Assembly (NCBI GenBank): GCA_021018995.1
Contig: CM037592.1
Span: 76,697,301-76,761,300 of the forward strand
Length of the DNA stretch: 64,000 nt
Direction: 5' to 3'
DNA from: Chloranthus sessilifolius
Taxonomy: Eukaryota > Streptophyta > Magnoliopsida > Chloranthales > Chloranthaceae
The position numbers and the translations under genes are program-made. The stretch's first letter is position 1; the number at the start of each line of letters is the position of its first letter. Below, one piece after another: positions 1 to 11,087 of the stretch. The notes below the pieces were generated by a model. That model saw only the letters and a list, made by a program, of their open reading frames with translations, was not told the origin of the DNA and did not search any database.

Positions 1-377
1 TGCTTTCTTTGTACTAGGCCAGAGTAGGTCCGGCCCTAGGATTCAGGATGTGTTGGTTTAACTTTGGTTGTAAAGGATGCAAATTTCACAAATGATTGTA
101 TTTCTTTTGGTGAACCATGTTTCGATAAGGTACGGCCCTTACCGGTGGTTCTTGTCGGTTCTTTTTCCATAAGGAATCATATGGAATTAGAACCGTCATT
201 TTGATCTTTTGAAGAATAGTATTAGTTCTCTTTTTTTGCTATGATAATTCATTGGACATGGTTCTACTTTGTTTTCCGCTGTGCAACTGTACGTTACGTG
301 CTTCGTTCAGGGGCTCGACCTTAGCCCCAGCCCACTGATGGTGCGGGCTTCGGGGTGCCGAAACTCGGGCTGTCACA
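1..377 (+). repeat. 5' LTR, partial (chromovirus)
   Basis: The right end of an LTR, placed because it finishes in TGTCACA directly before a primer binding site two bases later. The left part is outside the window, so length and TSD cannot be given. No 3' LTR partner exists in the window to confirm the boundary. Confidence 0.75.
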
Positions 378-379
378 GT

Positions 380-391
380 TGGTATCAAAGC
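380..391 (+). other. Primer binding site, initiator-Met tRNA type
   Basis: TGGTATCAAAGC lies two bases after the LTR end. The usual plant form is TGGTATCAGAGC, complementary to the 3' end of initiator methionine tRNA, so one base differs. It sets the LTR/internal boundary and the plus-strand orientation. Confidence 0.85.
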
Positions 392-557
392 CAAGTTTTA
401 GAGACGTCTAACAAGTCTTAAACAGTTTCGAGATTGAAATTTTGTTGGATAATAGGGACTGTCTTTTAATGAGACATTTGTTTCATTGTAGCAGATTCCA
501 ATGGATTAGTGAGGAAGAGGTAGACCTAGGGGAAGTCGCCAAAGAGGTGAAAGGCAT

Positions 558-1802
558 ATGGAGGATATTCCTTCGGGTTTCGGAGGAGAGCGGAGACCAC
601 CTCCTAAGGCGGAGAGAGGTCATAGAGATGAGTCTTCTGATAGGATGGCCAGGGCTATGGAGGCTATAGCCGTTGCTATGGCTCAGCAAACCTAGCAAAC
701 TACTCTTCTGACTGAGTAGACGACGTTGCTAGTCGCAAACAACGTTAGCCATCAGCAGCAACCGCCGCCACCACCACCTCCTGCTTTGTTGCCATCCTCA
801 TTTATGGATTTCAGGAGATTGAGTCCTCCTGTGTTCCACGGGCAGACTGATCCGCTTGAAGCGGATAAGTGGTTAAAACAGATGGAGAAATTGTTGGAGA
901 GACTTAAGAGCCATGAGCATGAGAAAGTTGGTTGGGCTTCTTTCCAACTAGAAGGCGACGTTGACGCTTGGTGGAAGTCGGTGTTGGGGAAAAGGGAAGT
1001 TGAGGGTCCGTACAACCAATGGACGTGGGCGGACTTTGTAATGTCATTTAACAAGGAGTACTTTCCTAAGCAAATCTAGAATTAGTTGAAGAAGGACTTT
1101 ACGAATCTTGTACAGGGGAGCATGACCATACAGGAGTATGGCAACGAGTTTGTGAGGTTATCAAGATTTGCATCAGAATTGGTAGCTACTGAAGAAATGA
1201 AGGCCAGTAGATTCCAAGAAGGCCTGAGACCGAATATCCAGGAGAGGGTGTCCATATTTGAATTGGAAGCTTATGTCGATGTGATGGGGAAGGCCATCAT
1301 TGCAGAAAGGGACATCAACAAAAGACGTGAGTGGAAGAGCAAGCCAAGTCTAGGGGGGGTGAGGGACTATGACTCAGGGAATAAAAAAGGCTAAGGTTGT
1401 CAGCACCTACTCCAGTTCCAAGACCAGCCTATGCAAATTATTCGAGGACAAATACATTCACTTCTACGAGACCGTTCCGCAGAGAGGGCCCTACTCAGAC
1501 TCAGACATCTGGGGCATCTGTCACACAAGGACCTTCTAGAGCGGCATCTACAAATCCACAACTAAAATGTGCCCGTTGCGGCAAACTGCATAAACCATCG
1601 GACTATAGACGGGACATGGGCGGATGTTTTAAATGTGGGAAAGTAGGCCATATGATACGAGACTGCCTCGAGATGAGAAAGGAGGGCACCGTCTCAGCTG
1701 CTACCTCATCGATACCTACACAATCCACGAGACCTATTGTTCAAGGTCGTGCCTTTGCCGTGACAGTAGAAGACGCTCAAACAAGCAATGATGTAATCCA
1801 AG
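558..1802 (+). pseudogene. gag: gag: capsid-like domain and CCHC zinc knuckle
   Basis: Structural polyprotein of the chromovirus. The best start is the ATG at 558, which reads MEDIPSGFGGERRPPP and stays in frame with the long open stretch from 726; two in-frame TAG codons lie between and look like former CAG. A proline run is followed by the retrotransposon Gag domain (FHGQTDPLEADKWL, then WWKSV, then FNKEYFP), more stops near 1077-1085, then EYGNEFVRLSRFA and the arginine/lysine-rich end near 1390. After a frame change at about 1394 a zinc knuckle CFKCGKVGHMIRDC (CX2CX4HX4C) is seen, preceded by a CARCGKLHKPSDYR half-finger. Not functional as it stands. Confidence 0.9.
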
Positions 1803-1943
1803 GTATAACCTTCTTGTTATGTTTGAACTCATTTATTTGTCTTCTAGATGAAGAAAGTGCATTGATACAAAAACTTCTAGGCTCACTTTGTGTGATCATG
1901 ACATGCATTTCTGAACATAGTGAATATGTTAAATGATATATAG
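1803..1943 (+). other. 141-bp intron-like insert between zinc knuckle and protease
   Basis: The reading frame is clean on both sides and joins exactly if this stretch is removed: ...DVIQG before, TLQLYREN after. The segment starts GTATAA and ends TATAG, so it satisfies GT-AG. It is also flanked by a 5-bp direct repeat AGGTA (1801-1805 and 1942-1946), so a small 5-bp-TSD insertion of about 136 bp is equally possible. It is AT-rich and has stops in the gag frame. Confidence 0.55.
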
Positions 1944-2061
1944 GTACGCTACAGCTTTACCGAGAAAATGACGGGGATCGTTGTGTGGGATGAGTTTTGA
2001 TAGACCCAGGGTCTACCCACTCGTATATAACTCCAAAATTCACGGGGAAATTAAAGATTGT
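1944..2061 (+). pseudogene. pol: Aspartic protease, N-terminal part
   Basis: Reads TLQLYREN...VLIDPGSTHSYITPKF; the protease active site is normally DSGSTHSF, here DPGSTHSY. One stop codon (TGA) lies just before VLID. The frame is cut at 2061 by the LARD insertion and resumes at 9208. The last five bases, ATTGT, are the left copy of the LARD target site. Confidence 0.85.
2057..2061. repeat. Target site duplication of the LARD, left copy (ATTGT)
   Basis: ATTGT here and at 9203-9207 directly abut the LARD ends TGTTGG...TTAACA. Removing the element and one copy restores the protease frame. Confidence 0.95.
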
Positions 2062-4550
2062 TGTTGGCGGATTCTAAGTATGTGCTTGCTTTATTGGTCG
2101 GTGGTAAAAGTAAATTAAAAATCAAAGAAAGAGTAAAACAAGGGATGGAATCCACACAACTAAGAAATCCTAGACCTGCAAGAAACAGGGTCCATTATGG
2201 CAAGTTTTGATAAGTAAGAATTTGTCCCATAGGGAAAGGTGATCTACAGCTCCAAAGGAGCCATCACTAGTAGTCCCTCCAGATCTGACTACAGATCTGG
2301 CAGTCCTAAAAAGGAGGGGAGTTTAAGGTCACTTATTCTAGGTATTCTAAGGTAACCTAATGTCTAAACTACAGAAAGGGTTGAGAGGATGGATGGAGTG
2401 TGGAAAATAAATATAAAAGGGTGAGAAGTAAGTTATTGAGCCTAGATCAGAGAAGCTTTGTAACTCAGATTCAGATCTGATGTTATAGAAGTCCTATCCA
2501 ATGGCTACATTATCATCACTGAGGAGAAGGGATTCAACCCATCACTTCTGCCATGATTCAATCTCTTAAGGTTATAACCTGTCCACTCAAATGATCACAG
2601 ACTATCCCATAGGGGAACCAAAATCCAAGGATGGGTCAAAACAAGTTAATCATTGTAGGCACTATTTCATCCAGGCTACCAGCTCAAGAATCCATAGGGA
2701 ACCTCAACCTCTAAAGCTCTATGTGTGGGGCTAAGGCTGTATAGGACCATGATAGCCCAGAACAGAACCAACAAGAGATTGAGTGCAAACTTCGATCTAG
2801 TTGTCCATTGCTTGAGTGAGGCTACAATGGTCTAGTCACAAGCCTACAATCTCTATAACCAGATCAGATCTAACATTTGATAGCGAATCTATACAAATAT
2901 AGGGGAGTCTGCCTCTGTACAATCTCCTACCAGGCTTCTACAAGCTCAGGTGTAAAGAAGAAGGATCCATCTTGAATCGGTGGATTAGAATCACCCTAAG
3001 GCTATAACCTGTCCACTTAAATGGTCACAGACTATCCCAGAGGCTATCCTCCTCACGGAGCCCAAGACAAAACAAGAATATCGCTGCCACCACCATGGTC
3101 ACTAGGCTACCAGCTAAAGCTCCCATGGGGATTTAAGATCTAGTGGGTCCTGTGGTGGGGCTAAGGCTGTATAGGACCATGATAGCCCAGACACACAGGT
3201 CACTTGGATCTGAATGGCCCTAAGAATCAGTCCTCCATTGCTTTGAAATACAGCCAAAGCAATGGTGGATCACAAGGCAGCAGCCTTGCACAGAGCATCT
3301 CACATTCAAACACAAATCCTACAGAGTACAAATCCTATTACAAATCTTCCATTGATCTAGTTCAAAAAACATACAAAGACATAGCCAGCAAGTGCTGGAC
3401 TATGGAGAGAAGGAAAAAAGAAAAAGAAAACTACTTACTGCTACAAAAAGAAAAGCAAAACAATCTCAGATCAAGTCTCTAAGAAATGAGATGTGTTCCC
3501 AGCTATTCCAGGATGTAGCCAGATTAAATCGTCCAAGCCCCCCATGGAGATTTATAGCAATGGTGTGGTGGCGCATTAGGGATAGGAAACCCTAATTTTA
3601 ATGATGCCACGTGGTTGAATAGTGATCCTTCGATGCCTTGGGGCACGTGCATGGAGATTTGAGTGTGGGAGTGCGTGCCCTAATCGCTAGAAATTCCCAG
3701 AAGGTCCTCTACTGAAGAGATAGAAGTTGAGGTTCAGAGCTTCGCTAGGTAGCCATTGTTTCCCAGACTTGTCGCATGGTAGCTTTTGCTCTTCGCTAGG
3801 ATGATTTGATATTGAAACTTCAACCGTCGTGAGGTTGGCTTGGTTTGCTCTTCAAGCAATTGCGAGGTTGAGTAGACATCAAAGCCTCAGATGTCGCGGA
3901 GGTAGGCTACTTGAGCGATCATTTGGGTTGATCTTCGCGAGGACAGATTTGAATAGCACGAGAACTTCGCTAGCACTTCTCTTCACTGGACTTTACAAGT
4001 TACCTCGCGAGGCTTTAATGAGTTATGAACTGCGCGAGGTTCCATGTCTTAATTAATCTTCGCGAGGATGGATTTGGCTTCGCAAGGATGCTTTCTTCTT
4101 GAATGGCGTGAGAACTGCGCGAGGAGTTCTCTTTTGATAATTGCATCCCACGGCGACTGCGCGACAGCTGCGCGAGGAGTCTTCTGAAGGTCCCTCTTCT
4201 CAACCATTCTGAGGGAACTGCGCGAGGTTGAGAGAAGTCTACTTTGAACTGCATGAGACTGCACGATGTGTTCTACTCTTGATCTTCGCAAGAGCTGCTC
4301 GAGTTTGTGCTTCTGAAGCTCTTCAGTCAATCATCTGCGCGAGAAGTTGTTGTAGAGTCTTGGGATGCTCAGTTGGAATCCTTCTGAGGGACTTCTGGTG
4401 CTAAAACCGGCTCCTTAGCAGGATTCTTGGCCTTATTTAACTGTTGGTTATTACCTTCATAAAACACTTTACAAGAACTTATTAGGTGGCTATGGGTCTA
4501 ATCAAAGGTTAAGTTAAGCGGTGAAAAGTGCTACTTTTCAGGTCTTAACA
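2062..4550 (-). repeat. 3' LTR of LARD (minus-strand sense)
   Basis: 2489 bp, alignable along its length with 6698-9202. On the minus strand it begins TGTTAAGACC and ends CCGCCAACA. No significant ORF. Contains a run of CGCGAG-like motifs (3820-4340) and an AT-rich TATA-like stretch near 3548-3556 on the minus strand. Confidence 0.93.
3820..4340. repeat. CGCGAG motif array in the left LARD LTR
   Basis: About fifteen copies of TTCGCGAGG / TGCGCGAGG or one-base variants (CGTGAG, CATGAG, CGCAAG), irregularly spaced. It is far richer in CpG than the surrounding AT-rich DNA. Variants are mostly C-to-T or G-to-A changes at CpG. Confidence 0.7.
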
Positions 4551-4561
4551 CACCCCCAAAC
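4551..4561 (-). other. Polypurine tract of LARD
   Basis: On the minus strand TTTGGGGGTG immediately precedes the TGTTAAG start of the LTR, the expected place for plus-strand priming. It fixes the minus orientation together with the primer binding site. Confidence 0.8.
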
Positions 4562-6673
4562 CTAATCTTTGCTAGTCCCTTAGCAAAGCTACATTAAACC
4601 TACTATAAAAATTAAATGCCACTTTCGTAGGGAGCACGAATACATTTAGCATATGTACCAAGCCTCTAAAACCCCTAGGTGATCCCTAGTGGAGGAGTGA
4701 AGTCTCCTGAGGGTTTTCAGTGAAGACACCCACAAACTTCTTCAATGAAACAGTTAACAAAAGTGCAATATCATCCAGTGAGCAGTCAAGGGGCAGACTT
4801 AGTTTACTCTTGAATCAGTAATCATAAAAGAAGTTTAATCCATTGGTTGCACAGAACAGCATAAACTTTTCATAAATGCACAGCACTTCCAATCAGTTTA
4901 CAACCAAAGAAAACTGTACAAGTGTGTGCCAGCACTGAGCCCATCCTCAGGTCAAAAATTAGTTTATAGGTCATACATAATGCATTCAAGTTCAGACCCA
5001 AAATCTTTGCAGGGCATACTCTCATAAAGGTTTTGTTGAGGGGTTCATTTTCTCACAGGCTCAAGAGCAGTTACATCCCCCAAATGGGTCTGTAAGCATC
5101 AGCATAGGCAGAGTTCTTAAGTGCTGACATCATTGGCAGTTCCTTACCATAGATTGGATAACTCTTTATCTTCACATGACAGCTCACTCAACTTTGGATC
5201 ACAAGGGCTTTTAACTGGGCTGTAATGTGGCTTATGGAGTAGGGTTAAAAAGAATGGAAGATTGAAAAGGGGTTCCAAATTGAGAAATCAGTAGGTGACA
5301 GAGGTGATTCATGACTTCACCTTCTTGAATTCAGCTCCCTTCATCTTCTTTGAGATTTTCAGATTTGAAGTGATCAGTTTCTCTTATTGATTTTGATTCT
5401 CTAATGAAAGTTCCTCTTGACTCCTCCCTTACTCCTCTTCATTATTATTTTAGTTTCCTTTTGATGGAATTTTCTTCTTTTTATTTTTGTTTTTACTTTT
5501 CAGAAATGCCACGATGTTCTCAGTTACCATCGCTGTAATTTTGAGATGCTTCTTCTCCATTCACTTAATGTTGACCATAGCTAGTCCATTTCCAATCTTT
5601 TCTCCTTTACCTTCTGAATTATCAGAGTGAGGGTAGGCTGAAGCAGGTTCATAGGTTCAGGTTGAAGTACTCAGGTGTATTTTGAAGAAATTTAGGATTT
5701 AAAGCTCAAAGGGGGGTATGGACAAGGGCAGTTGCTTTAGGGTTGGTCCTTTTAGGCTCAAACTGTCGAAGAGAAGGCCTTGATCCTTTCCTAAGTCTCA
5801 TGAGTACTGTCAGTTGTTTCAACTTGGAGTTACCTAACTTCTAGTGAGCACAGTGATTCAGCCAATCCTTAGAACTAGAAGAGATTGCCTTGGTTACTCC
5901 TCAAAGGATGGAAAAAATTTTATAGGCCCAATTCTCACTGGTTATGGTCTTCCTTTGAACTTTTAAGTATGTCCTCACCTTTTTCTCTCTCTAATGATTC
6001 ATTAAGTGCTGGTACAAGTAAGTTTCCTTGGTGATATTATCATGGAAATGTGGAATATTAAAAGTTTATAATGTCAAAAGTTTACAGAAATTTTAAATTT
6101 CTTATTTTCATGATTCTTAAGTGAACATAGATCCATTTCCATATTACTCAGATGAGTCTGCTGCACTTAGGTTAACTATTCCATTGCCAGGGTCTGCCTG
6201 CCACACCCCCAAACCTATGAGGAGCAGTGTCCACACTGGTTCAAAGGTGTGTGTGCAGCAGATTTATTAAAGCATAAAAGGTCAGAAGAAGAAAGAAAGC
6301 AACCAAGAATAGAGAACTGTACAGAATATCAGAAAAAGCACACCAACAGCAAGGAGAGCTTCTTACAGGCACATTGCAAAAGAATATCTATACAATTAAC
6401 AAATTTATCTAACTAGTTTACAGCTATTCAAAGAATACATTTAAAACTATCCTAGATACTGCTAGAAATTTTTTAAGAAAGATAGACAAAGTTTTAAAAG
6501 TTAGAGAGTTTGCAAACAGAGGTAGCTAAGCTGCAATTGCAGTCCAACTGTCCTTCACTGCTACTGTCTAGATCTGCAAGAAAGGTTGAAAATTATGTCA
6601 GCAGTATCAATTATTCACATTTGCAAAGAATACTAAGAATAAAAAAACTAAGGGTCTACTAATAGATCACCTT
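4562..6673 (-). other. LARD internal region, non-coding
   Basis: About 2.1 kb with no ORF of note and no gag, pol or protease motifs in six frames. A CCACACCCCCAAACC sequence (plus strand) near 6200 is a second tract resembling the polypurine tract. Positions ~6085-6540 match a separate fragment at 22208-22560. Confidence 0.8.
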
Positions 6674-6691
6674 TCCCCGGCAGCGGCGTCA
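6674..6691 (-). other. Primer binding site of LARD
   Basis: Minus strand TGACGCCGCTGCCGGGGA, six bases after the LTR end. The familiar Athila/Tat-clade form is TGGCGCCGTTGCCGGGGA, so 16 of 18 bases agree. Confidence 0.85.
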
Positions 6692-6697
6692 AAAACT

Positions 6698-9202
6698 TGT
6701 TGGCGGATTCTGAGTATGTGCTTGCTTTAATGGTTGGTGGTAAAAGTAAATTAAAAATCAAAGAAAGAGTAAAACAGGGGATGGAATCAGCACAACTAAG
6801 AAATCCTAGACCTGCAAGATACATGGTCCATTGTGGCAAGTTTTGAAAAGTAAGAATTTGTCCCACAGGGAAAGGTGATCTACAGCTCCAAAGGAGCCGT
6901 CACTAGTAGTCCCTCCAGATCTAACTATAGATCTGGCAGTCCTAAAAAGGAGGGGAGTTTAAGGACACTTATTCTAGGTATTCTAAGGTAACCTAATGTC
7001 TAAACTAGAGAAAGGGTTGAGAGGATGGATGGAGTGTGGAAAATAAATATAAAAGGGTGAGAAGTAAGTTATTGAGCCTAGATCAGAGAAGCTTTATAAC
7101 TCATCTTCAGATTTGATGTTATAGAAGTCCTGTCCAATGGCTACATTATCACCACTGAGGAGAAGGGATTCAACCCATCACTTCTACCATGATTCAATCC
7201 CTTAAGGTTATAACATGTCCACTCAAATGGTCACAGACTATCCCATAGGGGAACCACAATCCAGGGATGGGTCAAAACAAGTTAATTATTGTAGGCACTA
7301 TTTCATCCAGGCTACTAGCTCAAGAATCCATAGGGAACCTCAACCTCTAAAACTTTAGGTGTGGGGCTAAGGCTGTATAGGACCATGATAGCCCAGACAC
7401 ATAGAACCAACAAGAGATTGAGTGCAAACTTTGATTTAGCTGCCCATTGCTTGAGTGAGGATACAATGGTCCAGTCACAAGCCTACAATCTCTATAACCA
7501 GATCATATCTAACATTTGATAGTGAATCTATAAAAATATAGGGGAGTCTGCCTCTGTACAATCTCCCACCAGGCTTCTATAAGCTCAGGTGTAAAGAAGA
7601 AGGATTCATCTTGGATCGGTGGATTAGAATCACCCTAAGGCTATAACCTGTCCACTCAAATGGTCAGAGACTATCTCAGAGGCTATCCTCCTCATGGAGC
7701 CCAAGATAAAACAAGAATATCGCTGCCACCACCATGGTCACCAGGCTACCAGCTCAAGCTCCCATGGGGATTTCAGATCTAGTGGGTCCTGTGGTGGGGC
7801 TAAGGCTATATAGGACCATGATAGCCCAGACACACAGGTCACTTGGATCTGAATGGCCCTTAGAATCAGTCCTCCATTGCTTTGAAATACAGCCAAAGCA
7901 ATGGCGGATCACAAGGCAACAGCCTTGCACAGAGCATCTCACATTCAAACACAAATCCTACAGAGTATAAATCCTATTACAAATCTTCCATTGATCTAGT
8001 TTAAAAAACATACAAAGACATAGCCAGCAAGCGCTAGACTATGGAGAGAAGGAAAAAAGAAAAAGAAAACTACTTACTGCTACAAAAAGAAAAGCAAAAC
8101 AATCTCAGATCAAGTCTCCAAGAAATGAGATGTGTTCCCAGCTATTCCAGGATGTAGCCAGATTAAATAGTCCAAACCCCCCATGGGGATTTATAGCAGT
8201 GGTGTGGCGGTGCATTAGGGTTAGGAAACACTACTTTTAATGATGCCACGTGGCCGAATAGTGATCCTTTGATGCCTTGGGGTGCGTGCACAAAGATTTG
8301 AGCATGGGAGTGCGTGCCCTAATCATTGGAAATTCCCAGAAGGTCCTCTGCTGAAGAGATGGAAGTTGAGGTTCAGAGCTTCGCTAGATAGCCATTATTT
8401 CCCAGACTGTCGCGTGGTAGCTTTTACTCTTCGCTAGGATGATTTGATATTGAAACTTCAACCGTCACGAGGCTGGCTTTGTTTGCTCTTCAGGCAGTCG
8501 CGAGGTTGAGTAGACATCAAAGCCTCAGATGTCGTGGGGTTGGAGCTCAAGCAGTCGCGAGGTAGCTACGCGATCACTGGGTTGATCTTCGCAAGGACAT
8601 ATTTGAATAGCGCGAGAACTTCGCGAGCACTTGTCTTCACTGGACTTCACGAGTTACCTCGCGAGGCTTTAATGAGTTCTGAACTGTGCGAGGTTCCTTG
8701 TCTTAATTGATCTTCGCGAGGATGGCTTTGCCTTCGCAAGGATGCTTTCTCCTTGAATGGCGTGAGAACTACGCGAGGAGTTCTCTTCTGATAATTGCAT
8801 CCCGCGATGACTGCATGATAGCTGCGCGAGGAGTCTTCTGAAGCTCTCTTCTCAGCCGTTCTGAGCGAACTGCATGAGGTTGAGAGAAGTCTGCTTTGAA
8901 CTACGCGAGACTGCGCGATGTGTTCTACTCTTGAGCTTCGCGAGTGCTGCGCGAGTTTGTGCTTCTGAAACTCTTCAGTCAATCATCTGCGCGAGAAGTT
9001 GTTGTAGAGTCTTGGGATGCTCAGTTGGAATCCTTCTGAGGGACTTCTGGTGCAAAAACCGATTCCTTAGCAGGATTCCTAGCCTTATTTCATTGTTGGT
9101 TATTACCTACATAAAACACTTTACAAGAACTTATTAGGTGGCTATGGGTCTAATCAAAGGATAAGTTAAGGGGTGAAAAGTGGTACTTTTCAGGTCTTAA
9201 CA
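6698..9202 (-). repeat. 5' LTR of LARD (minus-strand sense)
   Basis: 2505 bp, the partner of 2062-4550, with scattered point differences and a few short indels. It begins the element on the minus strand at 9202 (TGTTAAGACC). A TATA-like CTATAAATCC lies near 8191-8200 on the minus strand in a promoter-like position. Confidence 0.93.
8455..9000. repeat. CGCGAG motif array in the right LARD LTR
   Basis: Counterpart of 3820-4340. Several motifs intact here are decayed in the other LTR; for example GACTGCGCGATG here corresponds to GACTGCACGATG there, a CpG-to-CpA change. The reverse also occurs, so both copies have decayed independently. Confidence 0.7.
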
Positions 9203-9207
9203 ATTGT
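9203..9207. repeat. Target site duplication of the LARD, right copy (ATTGT)
   Basis: Second copy of ATTGT, after TTAACA at the LARD end; the chromovirus protease frame resumes immediately (VPEELDFILDV). Confidence 0.95.
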
Positions 9208-9483
9208 TCCCGAGGAGTTGGATTTTATTTTAGATGTTTCCATTCCTACGGGAAGTGCAGTGACTCCAGACACGTGTTGCTGATCAGTCATCGTGAAAGT
9301 GGAGGATCAAGAGACTATCACGAATCTTATCTGGTTAAACATGCAAGGACTTGATGTAGTACTTGGCAAGAATTGGCTATGTGCATATCATGCCAGCGTA
9401 GATTGTCTGCAGAAAGTAGTCACTTTCCATCCACCTAGACAGAAATATTTTCTGTTCATTGGCGAGAAAGGGATGTAGCACTG
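9208..9483 (+). pseudogene. pol: Aspartic protease, C-terminal part
   Basis: Continues the protease interrupted at 2061: VPEELDFILDVSIP, a stop near 9281, then LNMQGLDVVLGKNWLCAYHASVDC, the typical flap/C-terminal region (usual form NM.GFDVILGMDWL). Ends in a TAG near 9476. Same element and frame logic as the first half. Confidence 0.85.
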
Positions 9484-10480
9484 ATCATCTCCACAGTACG
9501 AGCTGAGCAGATGATGAAGAATAAATGCGAGGGATATCTAGCATTCCTGCAAGAGCAAAAGGAAGCAAAGAACGTTATTTCTGATATCCCAATTACCTGT
9601 GAGTTTGAGGACATATTTCCCGATGAGCTACCAAGCTTGCCACCTGATCGGGAGATCGAATTTGCTATTGACCTAGCTCCAGGCACTGAACCAGTTTCCA
9701 GAGCTCCATACCGAATGGCTCTAGTAGAATTGAAGGAGTTGAAGGAGCAATGACAGGAACTGTTAGATAAGGGCTTCAAAAGGCCAAGTGTATCCCCTTG
9801 GGGAGCACCGATCTTGTTCGTTAAGAAGAAAGATGGGTTGATGAGACTTTGCATTGACTACCATCAATTGAACAAGGTCATGATAAAAAATAAGTACCCT
9901 TTGCCTAGGATCGACGATCTATTCGACCAATTGCAAGGGGTAAAGTTGTTTATAAAGATCGACTTGAGATCCGGGTATCATCAACTAAAGGTAAAGGCTG
10001 AAGATGTGCAGAAGACAACATTAAGGACTAGATATGGGCATTACGAATTCTTAGTGATGCCTTTCGGCTTGACGAATGCACCAGCCTCATTTATGGACCT
10101 CATGAATTGGGTCTTTAAACAGCACCTTGATACATGCGTAGTGGTGTTTGTGGATGACATTCTTATTTATTCAAAGACCAGAGAAGAACACGAACATCAA
10201 TTGTGCATTGCCTTATAGACCCTACGTGAACACCAGCTGTATGCCAAACTCAGCAAATGTGAACTCTGGCTTGAACAAGTGAGTTTTCTCGGTCACGTTG
10301 TATTAAAAGCAGGCATGGTTGTTGATCCGAAAAAGATTGAGGCAGTGTTAGATTGGGAACAACCCAAGACCGTGATGAAGATTCGTAGTTTCCTCGGTCT
10401 AGCTGGACATTACTGACGCTTTGTGGAAGGTTTCTCCAAGATTTCAGGACCACTCACCCGACTTACAAGGAAGAACGCAA
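9484..10480 (+). pseudogene. pol: Reverse transcriptase of the chromovirus
   Basis: Pre-RT segment FEDIFPDELPSLPPDREIEF, a stop at about 9751, then the RT palm and fingers: [67 protein letters not shown] and the catalytic box [11 protein letters not shown], so the YxDD-type aspartates are present. The connection SFLGLAGHY has a TGA after it where the family has Y/RRF, and a TAA follows near 10503. RT residues look conserved but the frame has at least three stops. Confidence 0.92.
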
Positions 10481-11087
10481 AATTTGAGTGGACCAAGGAA
10501 TGTTAAGAGAGCTTCCAAGAACTCAAGGAACAGCTTACCTCTGCTCTAGTATTGGCTATTTCGTCAGGCAGTGGGGATTTGCTATTTACAGTGATTCGTC
10601 ATATGGTGGTTTAGGTTGTGTACAAAATCAAAATAGTAAGGTTATAGCCTATGGGTCAAGACAGTTGAAAGGGCACGAGAAGAACTACCTGATGCATGAT
10701 CTAGAGTTAGCCGCAGTGATCTTTGCGCTTAAGATTTGGAGGCATTACCTGTATGGTGAGACCTTTGAGATCTTCACGAACCATAAAAGCCTCAAGTATT
10801 TATTTACGTATAAAGAATTGAATATGAGGCAACGACGGTGGCTTGAGTTTCTCAAGGACTACGATTGCACTATACAATATCACCCAGGTAAAGCTAACGT
10901 CGTGGCTGATGCATTGAGTAGAAAGAATGCTGCTCAGTTAGCTAGTCTCATAGCGAGACTTCGACAATGGAAACTATTGGAAGACATTTTGTTGTATGAA
11001 AAGAACATTGAAGTCAAGGATACTAGGGTACTATTGGCAAATCTCGCGATCAGACCAACTATTTTTTATCGCATTTATGAACTCTAG
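10481..11087 (+). pseudogene. pol: RNase H of the chromovirus
   Basis: Reads [50 protein letters not shown], then [10 protein letters not shown] and [15 protein letters not shown]. The family has [10 protein letters not shown], so a catalytic aspartate is now asparagine (codon AAC). Open from 10488 to the TAG at 11085, which separates it from integrase by one codon. Confidence 0.9.

Larger units (their letters stand above)
2062..9202 (-). mobile_element. Non-autonomous LTR retrotransposon (LARD-type), 7.1 kb
   Basis: Two ~2.5-kb direct repeats flank a ~2.1-kb internal region with no recognisable retroviral protein on either strand. The ends are TG...CA, and a 5-bp TSD ATTGT flanks it. Orientation is minus: the primer binding site lies inside the right repeat and a polypurine tract inside the left one. 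The primer site (6674-6691) resembles those of Athila/Tat-type Ty3 elements, so the element is probably mobilised by an autonomous relative of that group; this is inference. Long LTRs with a non-coding centre match the LARD description. Related pieces occur at 19560-22003 and 22208-22560. Confidence 0.93.

Noticed and set aside
4049-4330. Minus-strand ORFs in the LARD LTRs (also 8647-8982)
   Set aside because: They follow the CGCGAG repeats; reading frames differ between the two LTRs and no known protein is recognised.
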